Part shown: piece after piece, positions 43,032 through 51,857 of the stretch
Numbering within the stretch: position 1 is the first letter of the stretch
How the letters are laid out: each line of letters starts with the position of its first letter
From: Paenibacillus anaericanus
Lineage (GTDB): Bacteria > Bacillota > Bacilli > Paenibacillales > Paenibacillaceae
Assembly: GCF_003994475.1 (NCBI RefSeq)
Contig: NZ_RZNY01000019.1
Location: 1-64,000, forward strand
Reading direction: 5' to 3'
Length of the DNA: 64,000 nucleotides
Made by a program: the position numbers and the translations under genes
Notes under the pieces: generated by a model
Seen by the model: the letters and a program-made list of their open reading frames with translations, nothing else
The model's database searches: none
What the model was told of the DNA's origin: nothing

Positions 43032-44318
43032 ATGAGAAATGTTGAGGATTATTACCCTACTAAAGGTAGAGTTGTTCTTCATGTTGATATGAATGCCTTC
43101 TATTGTTCTGTCCATGAAGCGGAGGAACCAGAGAAATACAAGGATCAACCGACGGCGGTAGCCGGTAGTGTGGAACTCCGTAAGGGTGTCATTGTGACTT
43201 GTTCCTATGCGGCTCGCAGATTGGGTATATCTACGGGGATGACAGTCAGTCAGGGATTGAAGAAATGTCCACAATTAATTGTAATTTCTCCTGACTTTCA
43301 TCTATACCGTAAATACTCCAAAGCATTTATGGCTATAGCATACGGTTATACACCTCTCTTACAGGCAGTGTCCATAGACGAATGTTATTTAGATATTACG
43401 GGTTCCAAACAGTTCGGTACTCCTTTGGAAATTGCCCATGAAATTCAATCACGGGTTGCCAGTGAACTGGGACTACCTTGTTCCATTGGGATCGCACCTA
43501 ACAAGTTGCTAGCTAAAATGGCCTCTGATATGAAGAAGCCCCGAGGGATTACAGTATTAAGGCTTCGAGATGTGCCTCAGTTATTATGGGACAAGCCATG
43601 TAATGATCTGTTCGGCATCGGTAGAAAGACAGCGGAAAAATTGAAACGGATGTCAATCTATACAATTGGTCAATTAGCTGCGACGGATGAACGTTTATTG
43701 ATAGAACGATTCGGAGTGAACGGCCTTTGGATGAAGCAAGCTGCACATGGAATCGATGATTCGCCTGTAATAGAAGAACGGGAGAAGAACAAGTCCATTG
43801 GTCATACGACGACCATGCCGCGTGATATAAGCGATATGGAGGATGTCCAGCGTGTTATGCTCAATCTGGCTGATCAGGTAGCACGGAGACTTCGCAGGCA
43901 GAATCTGATGGCTCAAACGATTCAAATTACGATTCGAACACCCGATATGGTAACGGTGACGAGGTCCCAAAGTCTAGGCAACGTTACAGATTCGGCTGAA
44001 GAAATATACCGAGAGGCTTGCGACTTGTATCGTCGTCATTTTCGCGGGGGGAAGCCCGTTCGTTTATTAGGTATTACACTGCAAAATCTTCTGCCGAAGG
44101 AGGATGCGGCCTTGCAGCTCGATTTATTCGAATACGAGAAACAGCCTAAGAAGGATTCGCTCACCAAAGTAATGGATTTGCTTCGTGACAAGTTTGGTGA
44201 AGATGCTATTCTGACCGCCGGAATGCTAGGAGATGACCCGTCTACACTAATAAGAAATCATAAAATTCGAGGTACATCACTGCAAAAATTCGATATCCAA
44301 GAAAATCAGGAGGAATGA
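43032..44318 (+). CDS. dinB: DNA polymerase IV (Y family)
   Basis: This translesion DNA polymerase has about 428 residues. The palm motifs VDMNAFYCSVH and SIDECYLDIT carry the metal acids. HhH region FGIGRKTAEKL follows, then the little-finger domain. A beta-clamp binding motif QLDLFEYE occurs near the C-terminus. Frame extends to 43011, but GAGGGA before 43032 selects the shorter start. It is likely alone on its transcript. No LexA box was seen, although not searched exhaustively. Confidence 0.92.
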   Translation: MRNVEDYYPTKGRVVLHVDMNAFYCSVHEAEEPEKYKDQPTAVAGSVELRKGVIVTCSYAARRLGISTGMTVSQGLKKCPQLIVISPDFHLYRKYSKAFMAIAYGYTPLLQAVSIDECYLDITGSKQFGTPLEIAHEIQSRVASELGLPCSIGIAPNKLLAKMASDMKKPRGITVLRLRDVPQLLWDKPCNDLFGIGRKTAEKLKRMSIYTIGQLAATDERLLIERFGVNGLWMKQAAHGIDDSPVIEEREKNKSIGHTTTMPRDISDMEDVQRVMLNLADQVARRLRRQNLMAQTIQITIRTPDMVTVTRSQSLGNVTDSAEEIYREACDLYRRHFRGGKPVRLLGITLQNLLPKEDAALQLDLFEYEKQPKKDSLTKVMDLLRDKFGEDAILTAGMLGDDPSTLIRNHKIRGTSLQKFDIQENQEE

Positions 44319-44398
44319 TAACTGTTATCAATGGGATTATCTGGATAATGAATTGAAATTGCTCTCGGTTTATATTATATTGGTGTAGTTAATAATAA

Positions 44399-44683
<285 letters not shown>

Positions 44684-44718
44684 GGAAATAGTAACACTGG
44701 GATAATGATATTCACAGT

Positions 44719-44754
44719 AAGCCGATGCCTGTATTACACGGGGGTCGGCTTTTT
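44719..44754 (+). terminator. Terminator after the ferredoxin gene
   Basis: AAGCCGA pairs with TCGGCTT (inner GCC/GGG adds more), followed by TTTTTG. Confidence 0.82.
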
Positions 44755-44885
44755 GTTGTCTAGCAAGTTAATAGGTATTAAGTCACGAAATTACATATAT
44801 AAGTTGTATCTCTTTGAAACAGGGATTTAAATGCCGATATAAATAAGGAGTAACTTATCTGTTATCAACTTTATGGAGGATTTCG

Positions 44886-46322
44886 ATGAAAAATTCGGCT
44901 TACCTCAAAAAATACGTAGAAAATCATCCGAATAACAAAATGGCTTGGTACTTGCTTGGAAAAGAGTATGAAGCAACTGGACAAGAGGGGAAGGCTCATT
45001 ATTGCTATATGCAAGCCGGAACTATCTATGAAGCATTTGAATCAAGTAAAGTGACTGAGGAAATGTGGGATGGATACAGAGACGGACTGTTGCATGAATC
45101 ACGTCAACGGGAGAAGCATGGGCGATTGGTACGTAAGATCTGTGTGTCGTTTCTCTTTGCTATGATGATCTTCTGGATGCCTTCTGTTCATACTCCAAGT
45201 GAACAAAATCTCGGAGTCGGAGTTCAAATGGGTTGGAACCAGGATACATATACGGAAGAATCAAGTGAACAGTCACAAGATCCTGCAACGGTTTCAACGA
45301 TTAATGTTCCATTTTTTACGGCCAAAGGTTACTTCGGAAATGCTGAGGACCGGATTAACGCTGTTGGTAGCCTTCTTGACGTTAAAACCAGCAATGTCCC
45401 TTCTATCCATGTATTAGGAATGGAACGCATAGGGAAGTGGTTAATTTGGTTAGACGATATGCCTGTGGTATTCGGGATAGATCGTAATACGCAAAATGGG
45501 CAGACAACCCTTCAATCTTACGATCCTTTAACTTGTGATTGCACACCACCTGATTCTACAAAGCTGCAAAAGTTAGCTGAACAATGGATTTCAACAGAGG
45601 AATCGCTAGCCGTACTTTCATCGGCAATGAAACATTATAAAGAAAAGTACGGTAATTGGCCTTCTGATTTGAGTGAGTTGAATAAACCGTTCCCTAACAA
45701 TTGGATCGCAGGTACGGATGGAGTGATGAAGCAATCGTTTAAGCCTTTATTAATCCAATTACGTAATAGCGAAAGTATCGGGAAATTAGATGGCGATAGC
45801 CAAACTGAAGATGAGGGAACTAAAGGTATTTCTCAGACTGTACAAGGGAAGTCACAAGCGGGAGTAATGCCTTATTTTACTCAACCATTGGAAGTCATTG
45901 TTGATTTGAAACAGCATAGATTGGCTGTTGTCAGCGGTAAAGTTATATTGCGAAGTTATCCTGTTGGGCTTGGTGGCGATAGAACCCCGGAAGGTATATA
46001 TAAGATATCGGACAAGGTAGTGAATCCTAATGGACGGGATGATGGGGATTTCGGAAGTCGAGGCATGCAATTATCGGATACAAATTATGCGATTCATGGT
46101 ACGAATGAGCCGGACAGCATAGGTAAGGACGAATCGCTTGGTTGCATCCGTATGTTCGGGGAGGATGTAGAAGAATTATTCGATCTTATACCGATGGGAA
46201 CGAAGGTTACGGTAGGAAAGGGGATTCTAAGTGATCTGGAGAGCGTGCCTAAGCAACGGTTCGCTTTGGACAATCGTCAGGATCAGAGCAATCCCCACCG
46301 AACATATCATTGGCTTGACTAG
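44886..46322 (+). CDS. L,D-transpeptidase with N-terminal TPR-like segment
   Basis: This 478-residue protein has a TPR-like start (YVENHPNNKMAWYLLGKEYEATGQEGKAHYCYMQAG, about residues 10-45) that should be cytoplasmic. One membrane helix (about residues 84-101) leads to a long extracellular part ending in a YkuD domain (about residues 335-445). The catalytic set is IHGTNEPDSIGKDESLGCIRM: His, Gly, Ser, Cys, Arg. YkuD enzymes cross-link peptidoglycan with 3-3 bonds. Combining an intracellular TPR with an external transpeptidase is less common than plain LysM-YkuD proteins. GGAGG precedes ATG. Confidence 0.9.
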   Translation: MKNSAYLKKYVENHPNNKMAWYLLGKEYEATGQEGKAHYCYMQAGTIYEAFESSKVTEEMWDGYRDGLLHESRQREKHGRLVRKICVSFLFAMMIFWMPSVHTPSEQNLGVGVQMGWNQDTYTEESSEQSQDPATVSTINVPFFTAKGYFGNAEDRINAVGSLLDVKTSNVPSIHVLGMERIGKWLIWLDDMPVVFGIDRNTQNGQTTLQSYDPLTCDCTPPDSTKLQKLAEQWISTEESLAVLSSAMKHYKEKYGNWPSDLSELNKPFPNNWIAGTDGVMKQSFKPLLIQLRNSESIGKLDGDSQTEDEGTKGISQTVQGKSQAGVMPYFTQPLEVIVDLKQHRLAVVSGKVILRSYPVGLGGDRTPEGIYKISDKVVNPNGRDDGDFGSRGMQLSDTNYAIHGTNEPDSIGKDESLGCIRMFGEDVEELFDLIPMGTKVTVGKGILSDLESVPKQRFALDNRQDQSNPHRTYHWLD

Positions 46323-46324
46323 GA

Positions 46325-46459
46325 CTACGTTACGATAAGTAGGACAGTAACTACAACAACAATCGCTCCGATGACAGAGCCTGCCCAGATGAGTGCTTTT
46401 TTGTTGACCTCATCTCTTTTTTGTTGAAGTGTCGGCGGTTTACGTTTAGCGGTAGACAT
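46325..46459 (-). CDS. 44-residue single-helix membrane peptide
   Basis: The frame encodes a basic N-terminus (MSTAKRKPPTLQQKRDEVNK) and one hydrophobic helix (LIWAGSVIGAIVVVVTVLLIV). AGAGGGGAATGG precedes the ATG at about 6 bases. The stop is two bases past the transpeptidase stop on the opposite strand, so the two genes converge closely with no room for a separate terminator. I do not recognise it, but this layout is common for small membrane peptides in Bacilli. Confidence 0.65.
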   Translation of the reverse strand: MSTAKRKPPTLQQKRDEVNKKALIWAGSVIGAIVVVVTVLLIVT

Positions 46460-46647
46460 GAAACCATTCCCCTCTCGTGTCATACAAGATATACATCTTT
46501 ATTGTAACGGCTTTCATTTTAAAATTCTACTATAGATGTAGGACTTTCTTTGAACCTGAACGTTAATCTTTTCTTTTGGCGAAGAAACCGCTAAACTGGA
46601 TATAGTATATAGAGAGCATGGGAAAGAGAACGGAGTGAAGTGGAATT

Positions 46648-47742
46648 GTGTTGTATCGTCATCTAGGAAAACCGTTATTTTTCAAATTAGATCCGGAAAA
46701 GGCTCATCATCTTGTAATCAATGGTCTACATAAGGCTTCGAAAATTCCAGGGGGCACCAGCTTGATGCGTGGGATGTATGGTATTCCGGACTCACCGGAA
46801 CTATCCACCGATTTGTTTGGGCTTCGTTTCCCTTCTCCGGTCGGCCTTGCTGCTGGTTTGGATAAAAATGGTGAAGCAGTAGACGGGTTCTCCGCTATTG
46901 GATTTGGTTTTATGGAAGTAGGTACGGTGACTCCCAAGGCTCAGCCGGGTAATGATTCACCTCGTTTGTTTCGTTTACCATCGGATGAGGCACTAATCAA
47001 TCGAATGGGATTTAATAATCTTGGCGCTGAAGAAATGGCTAAGTCTTTAGGATCATTGAAATCACGACATATTCCGATCGCTGTCAATATTGGTAAGAAT
47101 AAAGTTACGCCAAATGAAGAAGCGCATCATGACTATGAGAAATGCATTTCGGTATTGTATCCTTATGCCGATTTCTTTGTGGTGAACATCAGTTCACCGA
47201 ATACACCTGATTTGCGTAATTTACAGCATGGGAGCGAGCTTGCTGTATTACTTGATGCAGTAATGAAGGAAATGTCCAAGCAGGCTGCATTGTCGGGGTC
47301 CTCTAAATCAGTACTGGTGAAGATCGCTCCTGACGTTAATGACGCAGAGTTGGAATATATGATTGATACGATCCAAAATAGCGGTGTTTCTGGTTTAATC
47401 GCTACCAATACAACGTTATCCCGAGAAGGGCTTAGTCATAGTAATGCTAAGGAAATGGGTGGGCTTAGCGGGAAACCTCTACGTGAAAGGTCAACTGAGG
47501 TCATATCGCGTGTCTACCGCCAAACGTCCGGTCGTCTACCGATTATTGGATCAGGTGGAATTTTTACCGCTGACGATGCTTACGAGAAAATTCGGGCGGG
47601 GGCTAGCTTGGTTGAGATTTATACGGCGCTGATTTATGAAGGTCCTGAGATTAACCGTAAGATACATCACGGTCTGAAAGAATTGTTGCGTAGGGATGGA
47701 TTATCCCATATTTCGGAAGCGGTGGGCGCCGATCATCGTTAA
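46648..47742 (+). CDS. pyrD: Quinone-dependent dihydroorotate dehydrogenase
   Basis: This class 2 PyrD of 364 residues oxidises dihydroorotate to orotate with FMN and quinone at the membrane. The N-terminal helix region (KLDPEKAHHLVINGLHKA), the FMN loops AAGLDKNGEAVDGF and NRMGFNNLG, the ISSPNTPDLRNLQ segment with the catalytic serine, and IIGSGGIFTADDAYEKI are intact. Most Bacillus species use the class 1B pair PyrD/PyrK inside the pyr operon; here the gene is separate. The start is GTG, 12 bases after GGAG. The (p)ppGpp synthetase follows 30 bases later. Confidence 0.95.
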   Translation: MLYRHLGKPLFFKLDPEKAHHLVINGLHKASKIPGGTSLMRGMYGIPDSPELSTDLFGLRFPSPVGLAAGLDKNGEAVDGFSAIGFGFMEVGTVTPKAQPGNDSPRLFRLPSDEALINRMGFNNLGAEEMAKSLGSLKSRHIPIAVNIGKNKVTPNEEAHHDYEKCISVLYPYADFFVVNISSPNTPDLRNLQHGSELAVLLDAVMKEMSKQAALSGSSKSVLVKIAPDVNDAELEYMIDTIQNSGVSGLIATNTTLSREGLSHSNAKEMGGLSGKPLRERSTEVISRVYRQTSGRLPIIGSGGIFTADDAYEKIRAGASLVEIYTALIYEGPEINRKIHHGLKELLRRDGLSHISEAVGADHR

Positions 47743-47772
47743 ACCGAGTTACACAAGATAGGAGGCACAGGT

Positions 47773-48591
47773 ATGATGGACAGTAGGGATTGGGGAACAT
47801 TTTTACTACCCTATGATCAAGCCGTTGAGGAATTGAAAGTGAAGTTTAAAACTATGCGATCAGAGCTCAAGAAACGTGAGGAATACGCACCGATCGAGTT
47901 CGTAACCGGACGGGTTAAGAAAATTTCGAGTATTCTGGACAAAGCCAAGCGGCTCAATGTATCTATGGATGATTTGGAGACGGGCATTGAAGATATCGCA
48001 GGAATTCGCATTATGTGCCAATTCATGGAGGACATCCGCAGAGTTGCAGAATATATCCGGATGCGTAAAGATCTTAAGGTTCTTTTTGAGAAAGACTATA
48101 TAACGAATTATAAGGAGAGCGGGTACCGTAGCTTTCATATGATCGTAGAATATCCGGTTCAGACGGCTCTGGGGCAGAAAATTGTGCTAGCAGAGATTCA
48201 AATCCGTACGCTTGCGATGAATTTCTGGGCGACAATTGAGCACTCACTCAATTATAAATACCGGGAGAGCTTGCCGGATGAAATGCGTAGACGACTTAAG
48301 AAAGCAGCCGAAGCTGCTGCTGTACTAGATAATGAAATGTCCAGTATACGTCAGGAAATTTTGATAGCTCAGAAAAGCTTTGAAGATGATTCCAATGTAA
48401 TCACACTTCTTCTGGCTGCTATCCATAAGCTATACTTCTATCATTTAGTATCTGAGGCTATTGAAGCGCAGCGACAGTTCAACGTCTTATGGGAAGAACG
48501 TGACATGGAAGGGCTTAAGGATTTACTCACCACAGTGAAAAATCAGATTAATGCTGTAAAGAAAGTCAAGGAGCCCGGAGATGAGTTATGA
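47773..48591 (+). CDS. relQ: Small (p)ppGpp synthetase, YjbM/RelQ type
   Basis: This small alarmone synthetase transfers pyrophosphate from ATP to GTP or GDP. It lacks the HD hydrolase, TGS and ACT domains of long RelA/SpoT. Characteristic stretches are VEELKVKFKTMRSEL, EFVTGRVKKISSILDKAKR, EDIAGIRIMCQF, KESGYRSFHMIVEYP, and EIQIRTLAMNFWATIEHSLNYKY. At 272 residues it is about 60 longer than Bacillus YjbM because of a C-terminal helical extension. GGAGG precedes ATG. It overlaps DUF309 by 11 bases, so their translation is coupled. Confidence 0.93.
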   Translation: MMDSRDWGTFLLPYDQAVEELKVKFKTMRSELKKREEYAPIEFVTGRVKKISSILDKAKRLNVSMDDLETGIEDIAGIRIMCQFMEDIRRVAEYIRMRKDLKVLFEKDYITNYKESGYRSFHMIVEYPVQTALGQKIVLAEIQIRTLAMNFWATIEHSLNYKYRESLPDEMRRRLKKAAEAAAVLDNEMSSIRQEILIAQKSFEDDSNVITLLLAAIHKLYFYHLVSEAIEAQRQFNVLWEERDMEGLKDLLTTVKNQINAVKKVKEPGDEL

Positions 48592-49042
48592 GCCGCTCTA
48601 TGTAGCGTACCTCATATATTTTAACCGGGATCGCGATTACTTTGAGTGCCACGAGGTATTAGAGGAGCTTTGGCTTAAACAAGATAAAGATCCTCTATAC
48701 AAAGGATTACTTCAGGTTGCAGTTGGTCTGTATCACTTCCGGAACGGGAATGTGACCGGTGGAGTGAAGATGTTACGTTCCTCTATTGGACGCCTTTCAC
48801 CGTATCCTGCGGATATTCTCGGAATTAATCTGACGAAGCTTCGAACCGAGGTTTCAGCATATATCACGGCGTTGGAGCGTTATCAGGATCAACCCTTTGA
48901 ATATTATGATTTGACGATTGAAATTTGTGATGCTGAACTTCTAAGTATAGTTGCGAGCACATCGCTGGATATTTCCCCTAATGTGCCACAGCGGCGAGGC
49001 CCTCAGCGAGGTGCCAAGCATGAACTGCGGCAGAAGGGTTAG
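48581..49042 (+). CDS. DUF309 domain-containing protein
   Basis: This 153-residue all-helical protein belongs to the DUF309 family, with FNRDRDYFECHEVLEELWLKQ as the signature, then YKGLLQVAVGLYHFRNGNVTGG and a helix containing MLRSSIGRLSPYP. The family's function is unknown. The last 20 residues are basic and probably disordered. It starts inside the alarmone synthetase gene. A strong terminator follows, closing the pyrD-relQ-DUF309 group. Confidence 0.9.
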   Translation: MSYEPLYVAYLIYFNRDRDYFECHEVLEELWLKQDKDPLYKGLLQVAVGLYHFRNGNVTGGVKMLRSSIGRLSPYPADILGINLTKLRTEVSAYITALERYQDQPFEYYDLTIEICDAELLSIVASTSLDISPNVPQRRGPQRGAKHELRQKG

Positions 49043-49057
49043 TTTATAATGGTAAAA

Positions 49058-49103
49058 GAAGAACCCGGCTCTCCGATTTGCATGACGGAGTCGGGTTTCT
49101 TTT
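49058..49103 (+). terminator. Terminator after the DUF309 gene
   Basis: GAACCCGGCTCTCCG and CGGAGTCGGGTTTC form a long stem with minor mismatches, followed by TTTT. Confidence 0.82.
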
Positions 49104-49176
49104 CATTTTCTTAAGGGGCCATGATACAATAGAGATAAGTTTATCAATGGTTTTAATGGAATGGTTAAGGTTGGTG

Positions 49177-49944
49177 ATGACGAAGAAGATGAGTGAAGCG
49201 AAAAAAAGACAGCGTATAGATAAAATATTAGGGCACTTAGGATACGGATCCAGATCAGATATCAAGCTAATTGTAAAACAGGGCAAAGTAAAATTAAACG
49301 GTATTGTTTTAAAGGATAGCGGTACGCAAAGTAATCCTTATAGCGATCAAATAGAGGTAGATGGTGAACCCATCATGTATCGTGAGCATGTATACCTAAT
49401 GCTACATAAGCCGCCGGGTGTTGTATCAGCGACTGAAGATAATTGGGATCGTACCGTTATAGATTTGCTTCCAGCCAAGTTTAAAGTATTCTCGCCTTTT
49501 CCTGTTGGGCGTTTGGACAAGGATACCGAGGGTCTGTTGCTACTCACCAATGATGGACAACTCTGTCACGATCTGCTCTCTCCACGCAAGCATGTCCCGA
49601 AAACGTATGAAGCGGATGTTCTTGGCCACGTGGGGGATCGTGAAGTGGAACTATTCCAGCAAGGGGTCGAATTGGATGACGGGTATGTTACTCTTCCTGC
49701 AGATTTGAAGGTGCTGGAACGTGTAACACAGGAGGATGGGAATGTATTGTCCCATATTTCTTTGACTATTTCGGAGGGGAAGTTTCACCAGGTAAAACGG
49801 ATGTTTCAAGCTGCTGGCTCTAAGGTGATTTACTTGAAGCGAGTCTCTATGGGTCCGCTCCTACTGGATGAGACGCTTCCGAAGGGTGCTTTTCGCGAAT
49901 TAAGCGAATCCGAGCTGGAGGCGCTGAAGCAATACAAGAGATAG
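49177..49944 (+). CDS. rsuA: 16S rRNA pseudouridine synthase RsuA family
   Basis: This RsuA/RluB-type enzyme of about 255 residues isomerises uridine in ribosomal RNA. An S4 domain (RIDKILGHLGYGSRSDIKLIVKQGKVKLNG) is followed by the catalytic domain with PFPVGRLDKDTEGLLLLTNDG, where the aspartate of GRLDKDTEG is the nucleophile. KTYEADV and SEGKFHQVKRMF are typical. The frame extends to 49078, but sequence before 49177 overlaps the terminator; AAGG 6 bases before the ATG at 49177 fits, with ATG at 49189 as alternative. The palindromic element begins at the stop. Confidence 0.92.
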   Translation: MTKKMSEAKKRQRIDKILGHLGYGSRSDIKLIVKQGKVKLNGIVLKDSGTQSNPYSDQIEVDGEPIMYREHVYLMLHKPPGVVSATEDNWDRTVIDLLPAKFKVFSPFPVGRLDKDTEGLLLLTNDGQLCHDLLSPRKHVPKTYEADVLGHVGDREVELFQQGVELDDGYVTLPADLKVLERVTQEDGNVLSHISLTISEGKFHQVKRMFQAAGSKVIYLKRVSMGPLLLDETLPKGAFRELSESELEALKQYKR

Positions 49945-50101
49945 TGGTGAAGGCTGTAACTTCGAGAGAAATTTGGGCCATCGATCGCTGTTATCCTCGG
50001 ATTTCTTGATTTTTACCGCTATTAGCGGATGAAATCCGAGGATAAAGGCGAACGCTTTCGCTTCTCCGGCTCCAAATTCCCTCTTCGTTACTAGTTCACC
50101 A
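49945..50101. repeat. 157-bp palindromic element
   Basis: The stretch starts TGGTGAA and ends TTCACCA. Inside, TTATCCTCGGATTTC (49991-50005) pairs exactly with GAAATCCGAGGATAA (50031-50045), and CCGCTA/TAGCGG makes the tip. The whole element therefore folds on itself with an internal bulge region (CGAACGCTTTCGCTTCTCC). It begins directly after the rsuA stop and carries no gene. Confidence 0.72.
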
Positions 50102-50593
50102 CGTTATGTAGCGATTCAGCGAAGAAGAACTCGGATGGTAGCGCATTGGAGCAGAAAGCTCGAAGATGCCTTACAACAACGTAAAGCGCATCCCGTAGGG
50201 ATAGCGGCTCATAGCAGATAGTATTAGTCTAAATCGCATAGGAGCAGCATCAGCTCTACATTGCAGGAGCGTCCCAAGTAGAGCGTGCCCAAAGGGAGAT
50301 AAGCGACTATTACTCATAGGATTACTCGGGTGCAACGACAGGAGCAGTGTCTGCAGCATGTTTACCTGGTAGCCCGGGTTCGCCAAAAGTGAGACGTGCC
50401 CAAAGGGCGAAAGGCGTGCCTCGAACCAACGTAGAGCGCATCCCCGTAGGGGACAGCAAGCAGGAGTGCCTCTGTAAACTCCCATATTACTTAAGGCGGG
50501 AGTACAGAGGGCAGCATCCCCCCCCAGGCCCTCCCTTACGATAGGGAGGGTTTGGGGGGGGTGGGATTATAATTAGAAGAAATGGAGACAGAG
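50102..50593. repeat. GC-rich intergenic repeat cluster
   Basis: This gap holds no convincing gene. GTGCCCAAAGGG recurs at 50285 and 50396. AACGTARAGCGCATCCC recurs at 50178 and 50428, each followed by GTAGGG. A hairpin TGCC-TCTGTA / TACAGAGGGCA spans 50467-50514. The last 50 bases (50516-50565) form a striking stem, C8 with G8 outside and CCCTCCCT/AGGGAGGG inside. Minus-strand ORFs through this DNA are by-products of the repeats. Confidence 0.68.
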
Positions 50594-51391
50594 ATGAAAT
50601 ACAAACTGATTGCATTAGACGTAGATGGAACATTACTTAGCGATAATCATGAGTTGACAGAAGGCACGATGGAAACGATCAAAAAGATCGCGGAACAAGG
50701 AACAGAATTTGTGTTATGTACGGGAAGAGCCCCGGGTAGCTCAATTCCTTTTATGAAGCAGATGGGTTTGGAAGGATACATTATTACTCATAACGGAGCG
50801 GCAACCGTTGATGTGCGGACTGAGGAAATCATTCATGAGTTCGCAATGAATCCGCATGGTCTAGATAGTTATATTGATTATTGCCACAAGAACAATGTAC
50901 ATTTCGATGTTAATACGACCTTTGCTCTTTACGTACAAGGCGCAGCTGGTCTTAGTCAGGAAGCTTTGGATCTGTATGGTAAATTTATGGTGGTACCGAA
51001 AGAACTCCCCGGATGGGCTGATATGAGTGAGCCTATCGTTAAATTTACGGTAACAGGACAGATGGAAGAACTAGACAAGGTTTATGCGGATTGGAGCCTC
51101 TGGACGCAGGAATTTAATATGCTGCGTAGTGGCGACTTTTTCATCGATTTGATGCATAAGGAAGCTTCGAAGGGTGCGGCATTGAAAAAGTTGGCCGAGA
51201 AGCGAGGAATTCCTGCAGAGAATGTGATGGCGATCGGGAATTACTATAATGATCTCACGATGCTTACATTTGCAGGCCTTGGCGTTGCTATGGAGAACTC
51301 ACCACTTGAGGTGAAGGCAGCGGCGAATGCTATAACTGCTTCAAATAATGATGAGGGCGTTAAATTAGCACTACAAAAACACTGCTTATAG
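50594..51391 (+). CDS. Cof-type HAD family phosphatase
   Basis: This 265-residue HAD hydrolase of the Cof/IIB subclass begins with the nucleophile motif ALDVDGTLL, followed by motif II FVLCTGRA, the IIB cap region, then MLRSGDFFIDLMHKEASKGAAL and the DDG-like motif GNYYNDLTML. Members dephosphorylate sugar phosphates or cofactors; specificity is unknown. ATG at 50582 exists, but GGAG before the ATG at 50594 gives a better start. A G/C hairpin ends 28 bases upstream. Confidence 0.92.
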   Translation: MKYKLIALDVDGTLLSDNHELTEGTMETIKKIAEQGTEFVLCTGRAPGSSIPFMKQMGLEGYIITHNGAATVDVRTEEIIHEFAMNPHGLDSYIDYCHKNNVHFDVNTTFALYVQGAAGLSQEALDLYGKFMVVPKELPGWADMSEPIVKFTVTGQMEELDKVYADWSLWTQEFNMLRSGDFFIDLMHKEASKGAALKKLAEKRGIPAENVMAIGNYYNDLTMLTFAGLGVAMENSPLEVKAAANAITASNNDEGVKLALQKHCL

Positions 51392-51438
51392 TTGAATCGA
51401 TTGTAGTCATGTTAACATGGAATAAGTGAAATTAATGC

Positions 51439-51480
51439 AAAAAGCGGAAGAACCCTTTAGCAGGGCCTTCCGCTTTTTTT
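51439..51480. terminator. Bidirectional terminator
   Basis: AAAAAGCGGAAG and CTTCCGCTTTTT enclose an inner CCCT/AGGG pair. The plus-strand T run has seven Ts, and the minus-strand YjcZ gene converges. Confidence 0.92.
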
Positions 51481-51493
51481 GCTGATCATGCCT

Positions 51494-51586
51494 TTAGATG
51501 AAGGCACGAGATACGATAACGAGCAAGATGAACAACACCAAAATAACACCTGTGGAAGTAAAGCCTCCGCCTAAAATTTCACCCAT
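51494..51586 (-). CDS. YjcZ-type small sporulation peptide (second copy)
   Basis: This 30-residue peptide MGEILGGGFTSTG continues with the helix VILVLFILLVIVSRAFI. It shares the stretch ILVLFILLVIVSRA exactly with the peptide at 31292-31393, so the two are paralogues. GGGAGG stands 8 bases before ATG. The family forms small spore-associated membrane peptides in Bacilli. It faces the terminator shared with the HAD phosphatase. Confidence 0.82.
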   Translation of the reverse strand: MGEILGGGFTSTGVILVLFILLVIVSRAFI

Positions 51587-51857
51587 TGTAATTCCTCCCT
51601 CACATTCTGGTTTGTTCTCCCCGTCATTAGCGGGATACGGTATTATATGTTTAAGTGGCAATTATGTATGGACTAATGATCCTGTCAGGTTAAAATCAGG
51701 TCATCTGCCATTGGACAATCTAACTTAAAAAGTTTAGTTGAATAAAATATCTTATCACCGTGAAAGGGGAATGGATGTTCTTTACTGCCTATGGCATAAT
51801 GGAGATGCAAGCCCGTTGACTCGAGCAAGAATACAGAGAGTATAAAGGAGAACGCTT

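Noticed and set aside
50171..50485. 104-residue minus-strand frame with internally repeated RLSPFGH words
   Set aside because: The repetition mirrors the DNA repeats, composition is odd (many Leu, Arg, Cys), and no ribosome site is present.
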